Below are positions 1 to 7,392 of a stretch of DNA of 16,143 nucleotides, one piece after another. The notes beneath the pieces were generated by a model. The model was not told the origin of the DNA and did not search any database. It saw nothing but the letters and a program-made list of their open reading frames with translations. The number at the start of each line of letters is the position of its first letter. Position 1 is the stretch's first letter. A program made the position numbers and the translations under genes. Location of the stretch: positions 39,666-55,808 of the forward strand of contig DIHI01000063.1 in the NCBI GenBank assembly GCA_002420085.1, given 5' to 3'. Origin of the DNA: Lysobacterales bacterium UBA5700 (GTDB lineage: Bacteria > Pseudomonadota > Gammaproteobacteria > Xanthomonadales > Xanthomonadaceae).

Positions 1-1494
1 CTGCGCGCCGACGGCTTCAACACCGTGGTGCTGCTGGTCGCCTGGGGCGACTTCCAGCCCGGCTACGCCCCCTGCTGCACCTGGGACGAGCGTGCCTTCG
101 CGCGGCTGCGCTTCCTGCTCGACCAGGCCCAGGCCGCCGGGCTGGGGGTGGTGATCCGGCTCGGCTACGGCTGGTACTTCCACCCCGACGGCGGCGACCC
201 ACTCGAACGCATCCATCGCCTGATGAATGACGGCGCGGTGCGTACCGCCTTCTTCCGCTTCAGCGAACGGATCGCCGCCGTCGCCGCCGACTACCCGGCC
301 ACCCGACTGACCCTGCTGTCGTGGGAAGACCTGTGGCTGCGCCGGATCGAACCCAACGCCCGCAACGACTACCGCGAATTTCTCGCCAGTCTGGCCGATG
401 ACGACCCGCTGCGCGACGAACTGCCCGTCGATGGCAGCCTGCCGAGCGCCGACGGCCCGCACGCCGCCGTTTTCCACCGCTACTGGGATTGGCTGCTGAC
501 CGAACGCCTGTTTCCTGGCGTGCATCGACACATTCAACCGCTCACCCTGGAAGCCCGCATCGACCGCGACCCGTTGTCCATCCGCGCCGCCGATGGCAGC
601 CAGAGCCTGCGCTGGATCGGTCACGAAGCCAGCTACCGACCGCCCGGCGCCGCCGCGATGAGCCTGTACTGGGCACCATTCTGGGGTGCCGAGAATCGCG
701 GCGAGACCCTCGGGGCCGAGCGCGCCGCCGAGCTGTTCACCACCCTGCTGGCCGAGGCCAGCACCGGCAGCGGCGGCCTGCCACTGTTCGTCGATCAGTT
801 CAACGTCATCGACAACACCCTCGGCTACAGCCACCATGCCACCCTTGCCGACGACGCCCTGGCCGACTTCATGACCCGCGCCGGCTGCGCCCTGCACCAG
901 GCCAAGGCCCTCGGCTATGGCTACTGGACCCTGTACGACTATGTCGAAAGCCCGCTGTACAACCCGACCTTCGGCTACGGCCTCGATGGCTGGCGACTCG
1001 AAACCGGTGACCAGCGCCCAGGCGAGAGCCGTCTGCACCCGCTCGACGCCGACCACCCGCACCTGCGCCTGATCAGCGGTGACCGCCTGAGCCAGACCAT
1101 TCCCACCACCCGAGGCCGTCTGCCAAGTCATGGCTCCGGCCTCGACACCCAGTTCTGCCTGCACGCCGACAGCGACGACGGCGCCACCCTGCACGTCACT
1201 GCCGGCGGCCCGAGCGTCACCCTGCACCTGCCGGCCGGCCATCGCGGCGAAGCCTGCACCGCCATCGCCCCGACCCCCGACCCACACGGCCTGACGCTCA
1301 GCCTCGGCCTCGACCAGGGCCGTGCCACCCTCCACAGCCTCGCCCTGTTCGACCACATCCAGACCGGCGGCGTCTACGACCGCCACCGCCGCCCCCTGCC
1401 GCTGCGCGACCCCCTGCGCGCGCTCAACCAACGCTTCGCGGCACGCACGTTCGCCGATTGCCCATCGCCGGACCGTCCGGCACAGGTGCCGTGA
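1..1494 (+). CDS. Glycoside-hydrolase-like protein (5' end off window)
   Basis: The reading frame is open from base 1, so the N-terminus lies outside the window; 497 residues are visible and the GTG at 25 is internal. The N-terminal two thirds look like a TIM-barrel glycosidase: alternating hydrophobic strands (FNTVVLLVAW, GLGVVIRLGYGW), a strand ending LSWEDLW with a Glu encoded at 325-327 that could be the acid/base, and a later strand PLFVDQFN followed by GYGYWTLYDY. That later strand carries Asp (793-795) where retaining clan-A enzymes have a nucleophile Glu, so the catalytic assignment is uncertain. The last ~150 residues (about 1020 on) look like a beta-rich accessory domain. Substrate, family and location cannot be stated. 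Its stop faces the convergent mscM gene 157 bp away. An alternative is a non-catalytic barrel protein from a polysaccharide locus. Confidence 0.6.
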   Translation: MRADGFNTVVLLVAWGDFQPGYAPCCTWDERAFARLRFLLDQAQAAGLGVVIRLGYGWYFHPDGGDPLERIHRLMNDGAVRTAFFRFSERIAAVAADYPATRLTLLSWEDLWLRRIEPNARNDYREFLASLADDDPLRDELPVDGSLPSADGPHAAVFHRYWDWLLTERLFPGVHRHIQPLTLEARIDRDPLSIRAADGSQSLRWIGHEASYRPPGAAAMSLYWAPFWGAENRGETLGAERAAELFTTLLAEASTGSGGLPLFVDQFNVIDNTLGYSHHATLADDALADFMTRAGCALHQAKALGYGYWTLYDYVESPLYNPTFGYGLDGWRLETGDQRPGESRLHPLDADHPHLRLISGDRLSQTIPTTRGRLPSHGSGLDTQFCLHADSDDGATLHVTAGGPSVTLHLPAGHRGEACTAIAPTPDPHGLTLSLGLDQGRATLHSLALFDHIQTGGVYDRHRRPLPLRDPLRALNQRFAARTFADCPSPDRPAQVP

Positions 1495-1651
1495 GCCAGG
1501 ACGGCGAGGACGGCCTGGCATCAGCAATGGCTGGCATCAGCGACAGATCGTGTTCGCCCCGACAGGCCCGTTGTCTCGCCCTCCCCCGGCACAGCACACC
1601 ACGGTGGGGCAGAAGGCGCCTCTGGGCTGCCGGATCCTGCCGGGCATGGCC
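1495..1651. other. Convergent intergenic region
   Basis: This 157-bp gap separates two converging genes. It begins with an inverted repeat (GCCAGG at 1495-1500, CCTGGC at 1514-1519) immediately after the stop codon, which could fold as a weak terminator. It also holds an 11-bp direct repeat, CTGGCATCAGC, at 1515-1525 and 1531-1541. No T-run and no credible small gene were seen. Confidence 0.4.
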
Positions 1652-2929
1652 TCAGGTTCGGACAGCCTCCGCCGTCCCGGGCGCCATCACCGAGGCGATC
1701 CGGGCTGCGGCCTGGCCCATGTCGTTGCCGCTGGGCGATTGGAACAGGCGCAGGTCGAACTCCGGGGCGATCGCCAGCAGGTGGTCGAACAGGTCGGCCT
1801 GGATGCTCTCGTAGTCGGCCCAGGCGGTGGTGTCGGTGAAACAGTACAGCTCGATCGGCAACCCGTCCGGACCCGGTGCCAGATGCCGCACCAGCAGGGT
1901 GGCGTCGGTGCGGATGCGCGGGTGGGCGCGCAGGTAGGCTTCGGCGTAGGCACGGAAGGTGCCGACATTGGTCAGGCGGCGCAGATTGACCGGGGCCTGG
2001 CCCTGGTGGCGACGATTCCAGTCGGCCAGTTGCCGGCGCTTTTCGGCCAGATACGGGCGCAGCAGGACGAAGCGTTCCAGGGCATCACGCTCGTGGTCGT
2101 CGAGATGCCGGATCGCGTTCTGGTCGATGTGCAGGGCGCGCTTGATCCGCCGGCCACCCGATTCGCTCATGCCGCGCCAGTTGCGGAAACTGTCGGCGAT
2201 CAGGGCATGGGTCGGAATGGTGGTGATGGTGCGGTCCCAGTTCTGCACCTTGACGGTATGCAGGGCGACATCGATGACATCGCCGTCGGCGCCGTACTTG
2301 GGCATTTCGATCCAGTCGCCGACCCGCACCATGTCGTTGCCGGACAACTGCACGCTGGCAACCAGGGACAGGATGGTGTCGCGGAATACCAGCAACAGCA
2401 CGGCGGTCATCGCGCCCAGACCGGACAGCAGCAGGAGCGGTGAACGCTCGATCAGGGTGGCGATGATCAGGATTCCGGCGATCGTGTACACGACGATCTT
2501 GGTGATCTGGATGTAACCCTTGATCGGCCGATTGCGGGCACGCTCCGAATTGTGGCTGCGGTAGATGTCGTCGATGCCACCCAGCAGGGCGGCGATCGCC
2601 TGGGCGAGCGTGAGCACGACGTAAGCGGCGGCGAGGTTGCGGCTGATCTGGGTCAGTGCGTCGGGCAGACCCGGGATGATCGCGACCCCGAAGTAGATCG
2701 CCAGTGCCGGGGCGACGTGGGCCAGGCGGGAAATGACGCCGCGCGCGAGCAGGGCGTCGTCCCAGCGGGTCGGTGTGGCTTCGACCAGACGACGGATGGC
2801 GCGCAACAGGACATGTCGGCTCAGCCAGTCGACCAGCCAGGCGGTGCAGATCAGGGCCAGGACGGCGAGTCCGGTCATGAGCCAGGGCTGGGCGAGGGCC
2901 GAACTCAGCAGGGATGCTGGGGCACTCAT
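1652..2929 (-). CDS. mscM: YbdG-type mechanosensitive channel (MscS family)
   Basis: This 425-aa protein is a small-conductance mechanosensitive channel of the YbdG/MscM branch of the MscS family, an inner-membrane valve that opens under osmotic downshock. Five hydrophobic segments fall at about residues 16-36, 67-85, 99-118, 139-160 and 164-196. The last is the pore-lining helix, with LSGLGAMTAVLLLVF and then the conserved turn into the beta domain (QLSGNDMVRVGDWIEMPKYG). Stretches typical of E. coli YbdG recur: TVKVQNWD, TITTIPT, SFRNWRGM, SGGRRIKR, NLRRLTNVGTFRAY and, near the C-terminus, YESIQADLFDHL. Length is close to YbdG (415 aa). The start at 2929 gives an N-terminus of sensible length, but no Shine-Dalgarno is evident. 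It lies 68 bp downstream of folB on the same strand and may be co-transcribed with it. Confidence 0.93.
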   Translation of the reverse strand: MSAPASLLSSALAQPWLMTGLAVLALICTAWLVDWLSRHVLLRAIRRLVEATPTRWDDALLARGVISRLAHVAPALAIYFGVAIIPGLPDALTQISRNLAAAYVVLTLAQAIAALLGGIDDIYRSHNSERARNRPIKGYIQITKIVVYTIAGILIIATLIERSPLLLLSGLGAMTAVLLLVFRDTILSLVASVQLSGNDMVRVGDWIEMPKYGADGDVIDVALHTVKVQNWDRTITTIPTHALIADSFRNWRGMSESGGRRIKRALHIDQNAIRHLDDHERDALERFVLLRPYLAEKRRQLADWNRRHQGQAPVNLRRLTNVGTFRAYAEAYLRAHPRIRTDATLLVRHLAPGPDGLPIELYCFTDTTAWADYESIQADLFDHLLAIAPEFDLRLFQSPSGNDMGQAAARIASVMAPGTAEAVRT

Positions 2930-2956
2930 CGCATCAGTCTAGCAAGTACCCATCCG

Positions 2957-2985
2957 CCGGCCAGCATCGACAGGCCATTGGCCGG
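2957..2985. repeat. Inverted repeat between folB and mscM
   Basis: CCGGCCA (2957-2963) and TGGCCGG (2979-2985) are perfect 7-bp arms around a 15-nt loop in the 68-bp gap between folB and mscM. It could act as a weak attenuator or processing hairpin. There is no T-run, so an intrinsic terminator is not supported. Confidence 0.35.
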
Positions 2986-2997
2986 TGCAACCTGGAG

Positions 2998-3363
2998 TCA
3001 AGACTCAGGCGCCGGCCGCGTGCGTTCGATGGTCACGCCGACCGCGTCGGCCTGGGCGATGGCGCCGGGTTTGGTCAGACGCAGGCGCAGCCAGCACACG
3101 TCGAATTCGCGCAGCAGCAGCGCGGCGCAGCGTTCGGCGAGGGTTTCGATCAGGCCGAAATCGGTTGTCGCGACGTAGTCGACCAGTCGCTCGCTGATCC
3201 GCTGGTAGTCCAGGGTGTCGGCGATCGCGTCGCTGGCCGCTGGAATGCGGTTGTCGAAGCCCAGTTCGAGGTCGAGTACGACGGTCTGGCGGATCGTGCG
3301 TTCGAAGGCATGGATGCCGATCACGGTGTCGATGCGCAGGGCCTGGATGAAGACGATGTCCAT
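2998..3363 (-). CDS. folB: Dihydroneopterin aldolase
   Basis: This 121-aa protein matches FolB in length (E. coli 122 aa) and pattern. FolB cleaves 7,8-dihydroneopterin to 6-hydroxymethyl-7,8-dihydropterin and glycolaldehyde in cytoplasmic folate synthesis. The start MDIVFIQ closely resembles the E. coli N-terminus. Expected active-site positions are visible: Glu21 in the IGIHAFER segment, Tyr53, Glu73 in LIETLAE, and Lys98 in LTKPGA, followed by VGVTIER. The family forms octamers of T-fold subunits. It lies downstream of tsaD on the same strand with a 138-bp gap that holds tandem repeats. In Pseudomonas plsY sits between these two genes; it is missing here. A perfect DnaA-box 9-mer overlaps the start codon. 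No clear ribosome binding site is seen. Confidence 0.95.
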   Translation of the reverse strand: MDIVFIQALRIDTVIGIHAFERTIRQTVVLDLELGFDNRIPAASDAIADTLDYQRISERLVDYVATTDFGLIETLAERCAALLLREFDVCWLRLRLTKPGAIAQADAVGVTIERTRPAPES

Positions 3364-3371
3364 GTGGATAA
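3363..3371 (-). promoter_or_regulatory. Perfect DnaA-box 9-mer at the folB start
   Basis: The minus strand reads TTATCCACA here, the strongest consensus DnaA box, and its last base is the A of the folB ATG. The sequence match is exact. Function is inference: a single 9-mer can occur by chance at a rate of roughly one in ten for a window this size. Confidence 0.3.
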
Positions 3372-3372
3372 C

Positions 3373-3414
3373 GGGCTGTAGATGGCGGGCTGTGGGTGAT
3401 GGACTGTGGGCACC
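3373..3414. repeat. Three tandem 14-bp (2 x 7) degenerate units
   Basis: GGGCTGTAGATGGC (3373-3386), GGGCTGTGGGTGAT (3387-3400) and GGACTGTGGGCACC (3401-3414) follow each other without a gap. Each begins GGRCTGT, so the array has a 14-nt period built from 7-nt blocks. It lies in the spacer between tsaD and folB. Tandem arrays of 7-nt period are common in Xanthomonadaceae intergenic DNA; that link is from general knowledge. Confidence 0.6.
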
Positions 3415-3501
3415 GGAACGGCTGGGCGGAGCACTGTGCGTCGAGGGTTGCGGCTGGCCGAACCGTCCGGGCCGTGATCGTGGGCCGACGCCGGCGGGCG
3501 A

Positions 3502-4515
3502 TCAGATCTCGATCAGGTCGGCCATGTCCCACCGGGGATGGACGCTGATCGCGAGCGGGTCGGCCAGGCCGGCCCGCAGCCGCACTGCGCCAGCAAAGGC
3601 GATCATCGCGCCGTTGTCGGTACACAGATGCGGTGGTGGGAAACAGACCCGCGCACCCAGCCGGGCCGTCATGCCGGCCAGCCGTTCACGCAACCGGGCA
3701 TTGGCGCCGACGCCGCCCGCCACGATCAGGGTCCGATGGCCGGTCTGTTCGAGCGCGCGCTGGCATTTGATCGCCAGGGTGTCGACCACCGCGTCCTCGA
3801 AGGCGCGGGCGATGTCGGCGCGCGTGGCATCGCTGCGGTCGGAGCGATTCCAGGCCAGCAGCACCTGGGTCTTGAGTCCGGAAAAACTGAAATCCAGTCC
3901 GGGTCGGTCGGTCATCGGCCGGGCGAAGGTGAACCTGTCCGGCCGACCGGATTCGGCCAGGCGGGCGAGCTGCGGTCCGCCCGGATACGGCAGGCCCATC
4001 AGCTTGGCGGTCTTGTCGAAGGCTTCGCCGGCGGCGTCGTCCAGGGTTTCACCGAGCAGCCGGTAGGCGCCGATCGCATCGACCGCCATCAATTGGGTGT
4101 GTCCGCCCGAAACCAGCAGGGCCACGAACGGTGGACTGGGCGGGTCGGGGTCGAGCAGGGGTGCCAGCAGATGGCCTTCCATGTGATGGACGCCGATCGC
4201 CGGAATGTCCAGAGCCCAGGCCAGCGCGCGGCCGGTGGCAGCGCCGACCAGCAGGGCGCCGATCAGGCCAGGACCAGCGGTGTAGGCGATGCCGTCGAGA
4301 TCACCCAGGTCCAGGCCGGCATCGGCCAGGCAGGTTCGGATCAGCGGCAGCAGTTTGCGGACATGGTCGCGACTGGCTAGCTCCGGCACCACACCGCCGT
4401 AGTCGGCATGCAGCGCAATCTGGCTGTACAGGCCCTGGGCACGGATGCCTACGGCGCTGTCGTGGATCGCAACACCGGTCTCGTCGCAGGAGGTTTCGAT
4501 GCCGAGCACGATCAT
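3502..4515 (-). CDS. tsaD: tRNA t6A37 threonylcarbamoyltransferase TsaD
   Basis: TsaD (also Gcp/YgjD) transfers threonylcarbamoyl from threonylcarbamoyl-AMP to A37 of ANN-decoding tRNAs, working with TsaB and TsaE in the cytoplasm. The frame is open further upstream, but the conserved N-terminus [16 protein letters not shown] fixes the start at 4515 and gives 337 aa, the same length as E. coli TsaD; the upstream extension would run into the divergent rpsU promoter and gene. Metal-binding His111 and His115 sit in HHMEGH, the ASKHA nucleotide-binding elements include VSGGHTQL and [13 protein letters not shown], and Asp300 lies in TDNGAMIA, all at the E. coli positions. It is divergent from rpsU, a classic neighbourhood. 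Its own predicted promoter overlaps the rpsU promoter at 4556-4584. No obvious ribosome binding site precedes the ATG. Confidence 0.97.
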   Translation of the reverse strand: MIVLGIETSCDETGVAIHDSAVGIRAQGLYSQIALHADYGGVVPELASRDHVRKLLPLIRTCLADAGLDLGDLDGIAYTAGPGLIGALLVGAATGRALAWALDIPAIGVHHMEGHLLAPLLDPDPPSPPFVALLVSGGHTQLMAVDAIGAYRLLGETLDDAAGEAFDKTAKLMGLPYPGGPQLARLAESGRPDRFTFARPMTDRPGLDFSFSGLKTQVLLAWNRSDRSDATRADIARAFEDAVVDTLAIKCQRALEQTGHRTLIVAGGVGANARLRERLAGMTARLGARVCFPPPHLCTDNGAMIAFAGAVRLRAGLADPLAISVHPRWDMADLIEI

Positions 4516-4530
4516 GCTGGGCGAGGCCGC

Positions 4531-4560
4531 TTGCGCGCCCCATCGGCGCACCGGTATCAT
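4531..4560 (+). promoter_or_regulatory. Predicted sigma-70 promoter for rpsU
   Basis: TTGCGC (4531-4536) and TATCAT (4555-4560) are separated by 18 bp. The TATCATATAC stretch is an AT-rich island in otherwise very GC-rich DNA. A start near 4567 would leave a leader of about 42 nt before the rpsU ATG at 4609. The -10 overlaps that of the opposing tsaD promoter. Confidence 0.6.
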
Positions 4561-4584
4561 ATACGGCTCGCCCGGCGTTGTCGG
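4556..4584 (-). promoter_or_regulatory. Predicted sigma-70 promoter for tsaD
   Basis: On the minus strand CCGACA (4584-4579) is followed after 17 bp by TATGAT (4561-4556), a good -10 match. A start near 4549 would give a leader of about 34 nt to the tsaD ATG at 4515. Five of the six -10 bases are shared with the rpsU -10 on the other strand. Confidence 0.55.
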
Positions 4585-4608
4585 GCCGAATTCCGCACGA
4601 GACCACCC

Positions 4609-4824
4609 ATGCCCAACGTCAAAGTCCGCGAAAACGAGCCATTCGAGTTCGCCCTCCGCCGCTTCAAGCGCACCTGCGAAAAGGCCGGCGTCCTGGCCGA
4701 AACCCGCAAGCGCGAGTTCTACGAAAAGCCGACCCAGGAGCGCAAGCGCAAGCGCGCTGCCGCCGTCAAGCGTCATCTCCGTCGCGCCGGTCGCGACGTG
4801 ACCAAGCGCCAGCGGCTGTACTGA
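4609..4824 (+). CDS. rpsU: 30S ribosomal protein S21
   Basis: The 71-residue product has the length and sequence pattern of S21: it starts [20 protein letters not shown], continues with a Cys-containing CEKAG block and [12 protein letters not shown], and ends in a very basic tail that finishes [11 protein letters not shown]21 binds the 30S platform near the anti-Shine-Dalgarno end of 16S rRNA and supports initiation. It heads the rpsU-yqeY-dnaG group and is divergent from tsaD with 93 bp between the start codons. The start at 4609 is fixed by the conserved N-terminus; the upstream sequence has only a weak GAGA as ribosome binding site. A terminator-like hairpin follows at 4884-4916, so rpsU may be expressed more strongly than the genes behind it. 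Confidence 0.98.
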   Translation: MPNVKVRENEPFEFALRRFKRTCEKAGVLAETRKREFYEKPTQERKRKRAAAVKRHLRRAGRDVTKRQRLY

Positions 4825-4883
4825 GCCTCCGGCGCGCGGCTTCGCTGCCGCGTCCGGGCCAGGTTCCAGCCCATTGGCTCTCG

Positions 4884-4916
4884 AAGCCGGTCGCGCCACG
4901 CGCCTCCGGCTTTTTG
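4884..4916 (+). terminator. Rho-independent-like terminator after rpsU
   Basis: AAGCCGG (4884-4890) pairs with CCGGCTT (4906-4912), with an inner CGCG/CGCG stem around a CCA loop (4892-4902), and a run of five T at 4911-4915. It lies 60 nt after the rpsU stop and 46 nt before the yqeY start. It is probably a leaky attenuator that keeps ribosomal protein output above dnaG, as known for the E. coli operon. Confidence 0.65.
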
Positions 4917-4961
4917 TATTTCCGCGTCGGCACTCGCCGACCCAGTCCTGGTGATCCCATC

Positions 4962-5408
4962 ATGAGTCTGAAAGCGCGCCTGACCGAAGACATGAAGACC
5001 GCCATGAAGGCCGGCGACAAGGACCGGCTCGGCGTGATCCGTCTGATCAATTCCGAAATCAAGCGGCGCGAGGTCGATGAGCGGATCGAACTCGACGATG
5101 GCCAGGTGCTGTCGGTGCTTGAGAAGATGCTCAAGCAGCGCAAGGACTCGGTCAACCAGTACGAAGCGGCCGGTCGCGACGATCTGGCAGCGGTCGAGCG
5201 ATTCGAGATCGGGGTCATTCAGGGGTATCTGCCAGCGCCGCTGCCGGCGTCCGAAATCGCTTCCGCAATCGCAGCGGCGATCGCCGAGACCGGCGCCACA
5301 GGACCGCACGACATGGGCCGGGTGATGGCGATCCTGAAACCGCGCCTGGCCGGCCGCGCCGACATCGGCCAGGTCTCGGCCCAGGTCAAGGCGGCATTGG
5401 TCGGTTGA
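4962..5408 (+). CDS. yqeY: GatB/YqeY domain protein
   Basis: The frame runs open far upstream, but the conserved start MSLKARLTEDMKTAMKAGDK places the ATG at 4962 with GGTGA about 8 nt ahead, giving 148 aa, the normal YqeY length. Family hallmarks are visible: RLGVIRLINSEIKRREVD, LEKMLKQRKDSVNQYEAAGRDDL, the GYLPAPLP turn in mid-protein, and DMGRVMAILKPRLAGRADIGQVSAQVKAAL at the end. The C-terminal part resembles the tRNA-binding tail of the GatB amidotransferase subunit, hence the name. The physiological role of the free-standing protein is not established, although a tRNA-linked task is often assumed. It sits between rpsU and dnaG, as in Pseudomonas and xanthomonads. The gap to dnaG is 241 bp and contains a hairpin. 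Confidence 0.93.
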   Translation: MSLKARLTEDMKTAMKAGDKDRLGVIRLINSEIKRREVDERIELDDGQVLSVLEKMLKQRKDSVNQYEAAGRDDLAAVERFEIGVIQGYLPAPLPASEIASAIAAAIAETGATGPHDMGRVMAILKPRLAGRADIGQVSAQVKAALVG

Positions 5409-5649
5409 ATCGGCGTCGATTCGGCCTCGGTCGCGCTATCGCCGCCCCCCGCCTCTCGACAAGCCGCCGCTCGATCGTTCGACCCACGGCGACCCGATCC
5501 CCTGCGACCCGACCCACGGCAAACGACCGTACTGCCGTGGCATCATGGCTCCGCCCTGCCCACGCCGGCACCCGACCTGCTTCGCCTGACGAAGCAGACT
5601 CGGCACATGGTACTGCGACACTCGCAGCCGAACCGTTTGGACCGCGACA
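5409..5649. other. yqeY-dnaG intergenic region
   Basis: No credible gene lies in these 241 bp. They contain decamer-like repeats built on GACCC (an 11-bp copy CGACCCACGGC at 5480-5490 and again at 5510-5520, with further GACCC at 5491 and 5506) and a perfect hairpin at 5577-5597. The long gap suggests that dnaG has its own control, but I see no strong promoter pair. Confidence 0.5.
5577..5597 (+). promoter_or_regulatory. Perfect 8-bp hairpin 52 nt upstream of dnaG
   Basis: CTGCTTCG (5577-5584) and CGAAGCAG (5590-5597) are perfect arms around the 5-nt loop CCTGA. No T-run follows, so it is not a standard terminator. By analogy with the E. coli rpsU-dnaG-rpoD mRNA, which is cleaved to lower dnaG expression, it could be an RNA processing or attenuation element; this is inference. 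Confidence 0.45.
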
Positions 5650-7392
5650 ATGACCGCCAGCCCGACCGGACCGATCCCCGACGATTTCATCGACGCCCTG
5701 GTGGCGCGCACCGATATCGTCGAACTGATCGGCTCGCGGGTTCCGCTCAAGCAGGCCGGCCGCGAATTCGTCGGACTGTGCCCATTCCACGACGAGCGCT
5801 CGCCGAGTTTTTCGGTCAGCCCGAACAAGCAGTTCTTCCACTGCTTCGGATGTGGCGCACACGGAACCGCGATCGGCTTCCTGATGCAGTACGACCGACT
5901 GGAATTCCTCGACGCCATCGAGGAACTGGCCAAGCGGGCCGGCATGGAAGTGCCGCGCGACACCCGCCACCGACATCGGCGTGACGACTTCGATGCCCTG
6001 GTGGCGATCTGCGCCGAGGCCGAGGCATTCTTCCGCCGCCAGTTCGACGCCAGCCCCAAGGCACAGGCCTATCTGCAACGGCGCGGCGTCGATGCCGGCA
6101 ATCGGGCTCGGTTCGGGATCGGTTATGCACCGGCTGGCTGGGACGGCCTGCTGCGTTCACTCGCTGGTTCGCCCGAACGGCAGGCGCTGCTGGAGAAGGC
6201 CGGACTGCTCTCACGCAAGGATGGCGGCTCGGTCTACGACAAATTTCGCGACCGCCTGATGTTCCCGATCCACGACCGTCGGGGCCGACCGATCGCGTTC
6301 GGCGGCCGGATCCTGAGCACCGGCCAGGACGATGGCCCGAAGTACCTCAATTCACCGGAAACACCGCTGTTCCACAAGGGCCGGGAGCTCTACGGCCTCT
6401 GGCAGGTGCGCAAGGCGCACAGCCGGATCGGCCGGCTGATCGTGGTCGAGGGCTACATGGACGTGGTCGCCCTGTTCCAGTACGGCATCGACACGGCAGT
6501 GGCCACCCTCGGCACTGCCACTACACCGGACCAGGCCGATCTGCTGTTCCGCAACAGCAGCGATGTCTATTTCTGCTTCGACGGCGATCGCGCTGGCCGC
6601 CAGGCTGCCTGGCGCGCCCTGCAATCGGTCCTGCCACGTCTGCGCGAGGGCCGACAGGCATTCTTCCTGTTTCTTCCGGAAGGCCAGGATCCCGACAGCC
6701 TGATCCGTGAGGAGGGCGCGGCCGGTTTCGATGCCCGACTGCGCGAAGCCACCCCATGCAGTGATTATTTCTTTGATGAACTGTCGCGCGACATCGCACT
6801 GCGTACCCTCGATGGCAAGGCCCGCCTCGCCGAGCGGGCCAAGCCCCTGCTGGCGCGCATCCCGGAGGGCGCCTTTCGCGACCTGATGGAGCAACGCCTG
6901 ACCAGCCTGACCGGCCTCGCCCAATCGATCGGCGAAACTCGCCAACCCGTCACACCGCGCACTTCGCTGCCCGGCAATCGTCGCCGCAGTCTGGTCCGCA
7001 GTGCCATCGCCCTGCTCCTGCAACAGCCGGCCCTGGCCCTCGAAGTGACCCCACCGTTCGCCTTTGCCGACCTCCGGCAACCCGGCGTAGACCTGCTGAT
7101 CCTGCTGATCGAGCGCATCCAGGCCCGCCCCAACCTCACCACCGGCGCCCTGCTCGACGCACTTGCCGACCACCCGCAGGCCGCCAGTGTCCGGACCCTG
7201 GCACTGACCGACATCCCCGGCACGACTGACGCGCAGCGACAGGAGTTCCTCGGGGCAATCGCACGCCTGGGCCAGCAGACGGCCGACCAGCGAATCGCCG
7301 AACTCACCGAACAACAGCGACAGGTCGGCCTCGACGATCAGCAAAAGACCGAGTTGCGCGTGCTGCTGTCGCGCCGCCTCGAACGCCCCTGA
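5650..7392 (+). CDS. dnaG: DNA primase
   Basis: DnaG makes the RNA primers for lagging-strand synthesis at the fork, together with DnaB helicase. The 580-aa product (E. coli 581) has the three expected parts. The N-terminal zinc-binding domain has Cys44, His47, Cys65 and Cys68 in CPFHDE and CFGCG. The central RNA polymerase/Toprim core has Glu267 in VVEGYMD and Asp311 and Asp313 in FDGDRAG, the metal-binding acids. The C-terminal part, from about residue 430, is the more variable helicase-binding domain. The ATG at 5650 is preceded by only a weak ribosome binding site, in line with the low expression usual for dnaG. It follows rpsU and yqeY as in the macromolecular-synthesis operon, but rpoD does not follow: the next gene is an S9 peptidase 198 bp downstream. 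Confidence 0.98.
   Translation: MTASPTGPIPDDFIDALVARTDIVELIGSRVPLKQAGREFVGLCPFHDERSPSFSVSPNKQFFHCFGCGAHGTAIGFLMQYDRLEFLDAIEELAKRAGMEVPRDTRHRHRRDDFDALVAICAEAEAFFRRQFDASPKAQAYLQRRGVDAGNRARFGIGYAPAGWDGLLRSLAGSPERQALLEKAGLLSRKDGGSVYDKFRDRLMFPIHDRRGRPIAFGGRILSTGQDDGPKYLNSPETPLFHKGRELYGLWQVRKAHSRIGRLIVVEGYMDVVALFQYGIDTAVATLGTATTPDQADLLFRNSSDVYFCFDGDRAGRQAAWRALQSVLPRLREGRQAFFLFLPEGQDPDSLIREEGAAGFDARLREATPCSDYFFDELSRDIALRTLDGKARLAERAKPLLARIPEGAFRDLMEQRLTSLTGLAQSIGETRQPVTPRTSLPGNRRRSLVRSAIALLLQQPALALEVTPPFAFADLRQPGVDLLILLIERIQARPNLTTGALLDALADHPQAASVRTLALTDIPGTTDAQRQEFLGAIARLGQQTADQRIAELTEQQRQVGLDDQQKTELRVLLSRRLERP

Noticed and set aside
4516..4899. N-terminal extension of TsaD to 465 aa
   Set aside because: It would cover the divergent promoter region and run antisense through rpsU. 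The conserved TsaD N-terminus begins at 4515.
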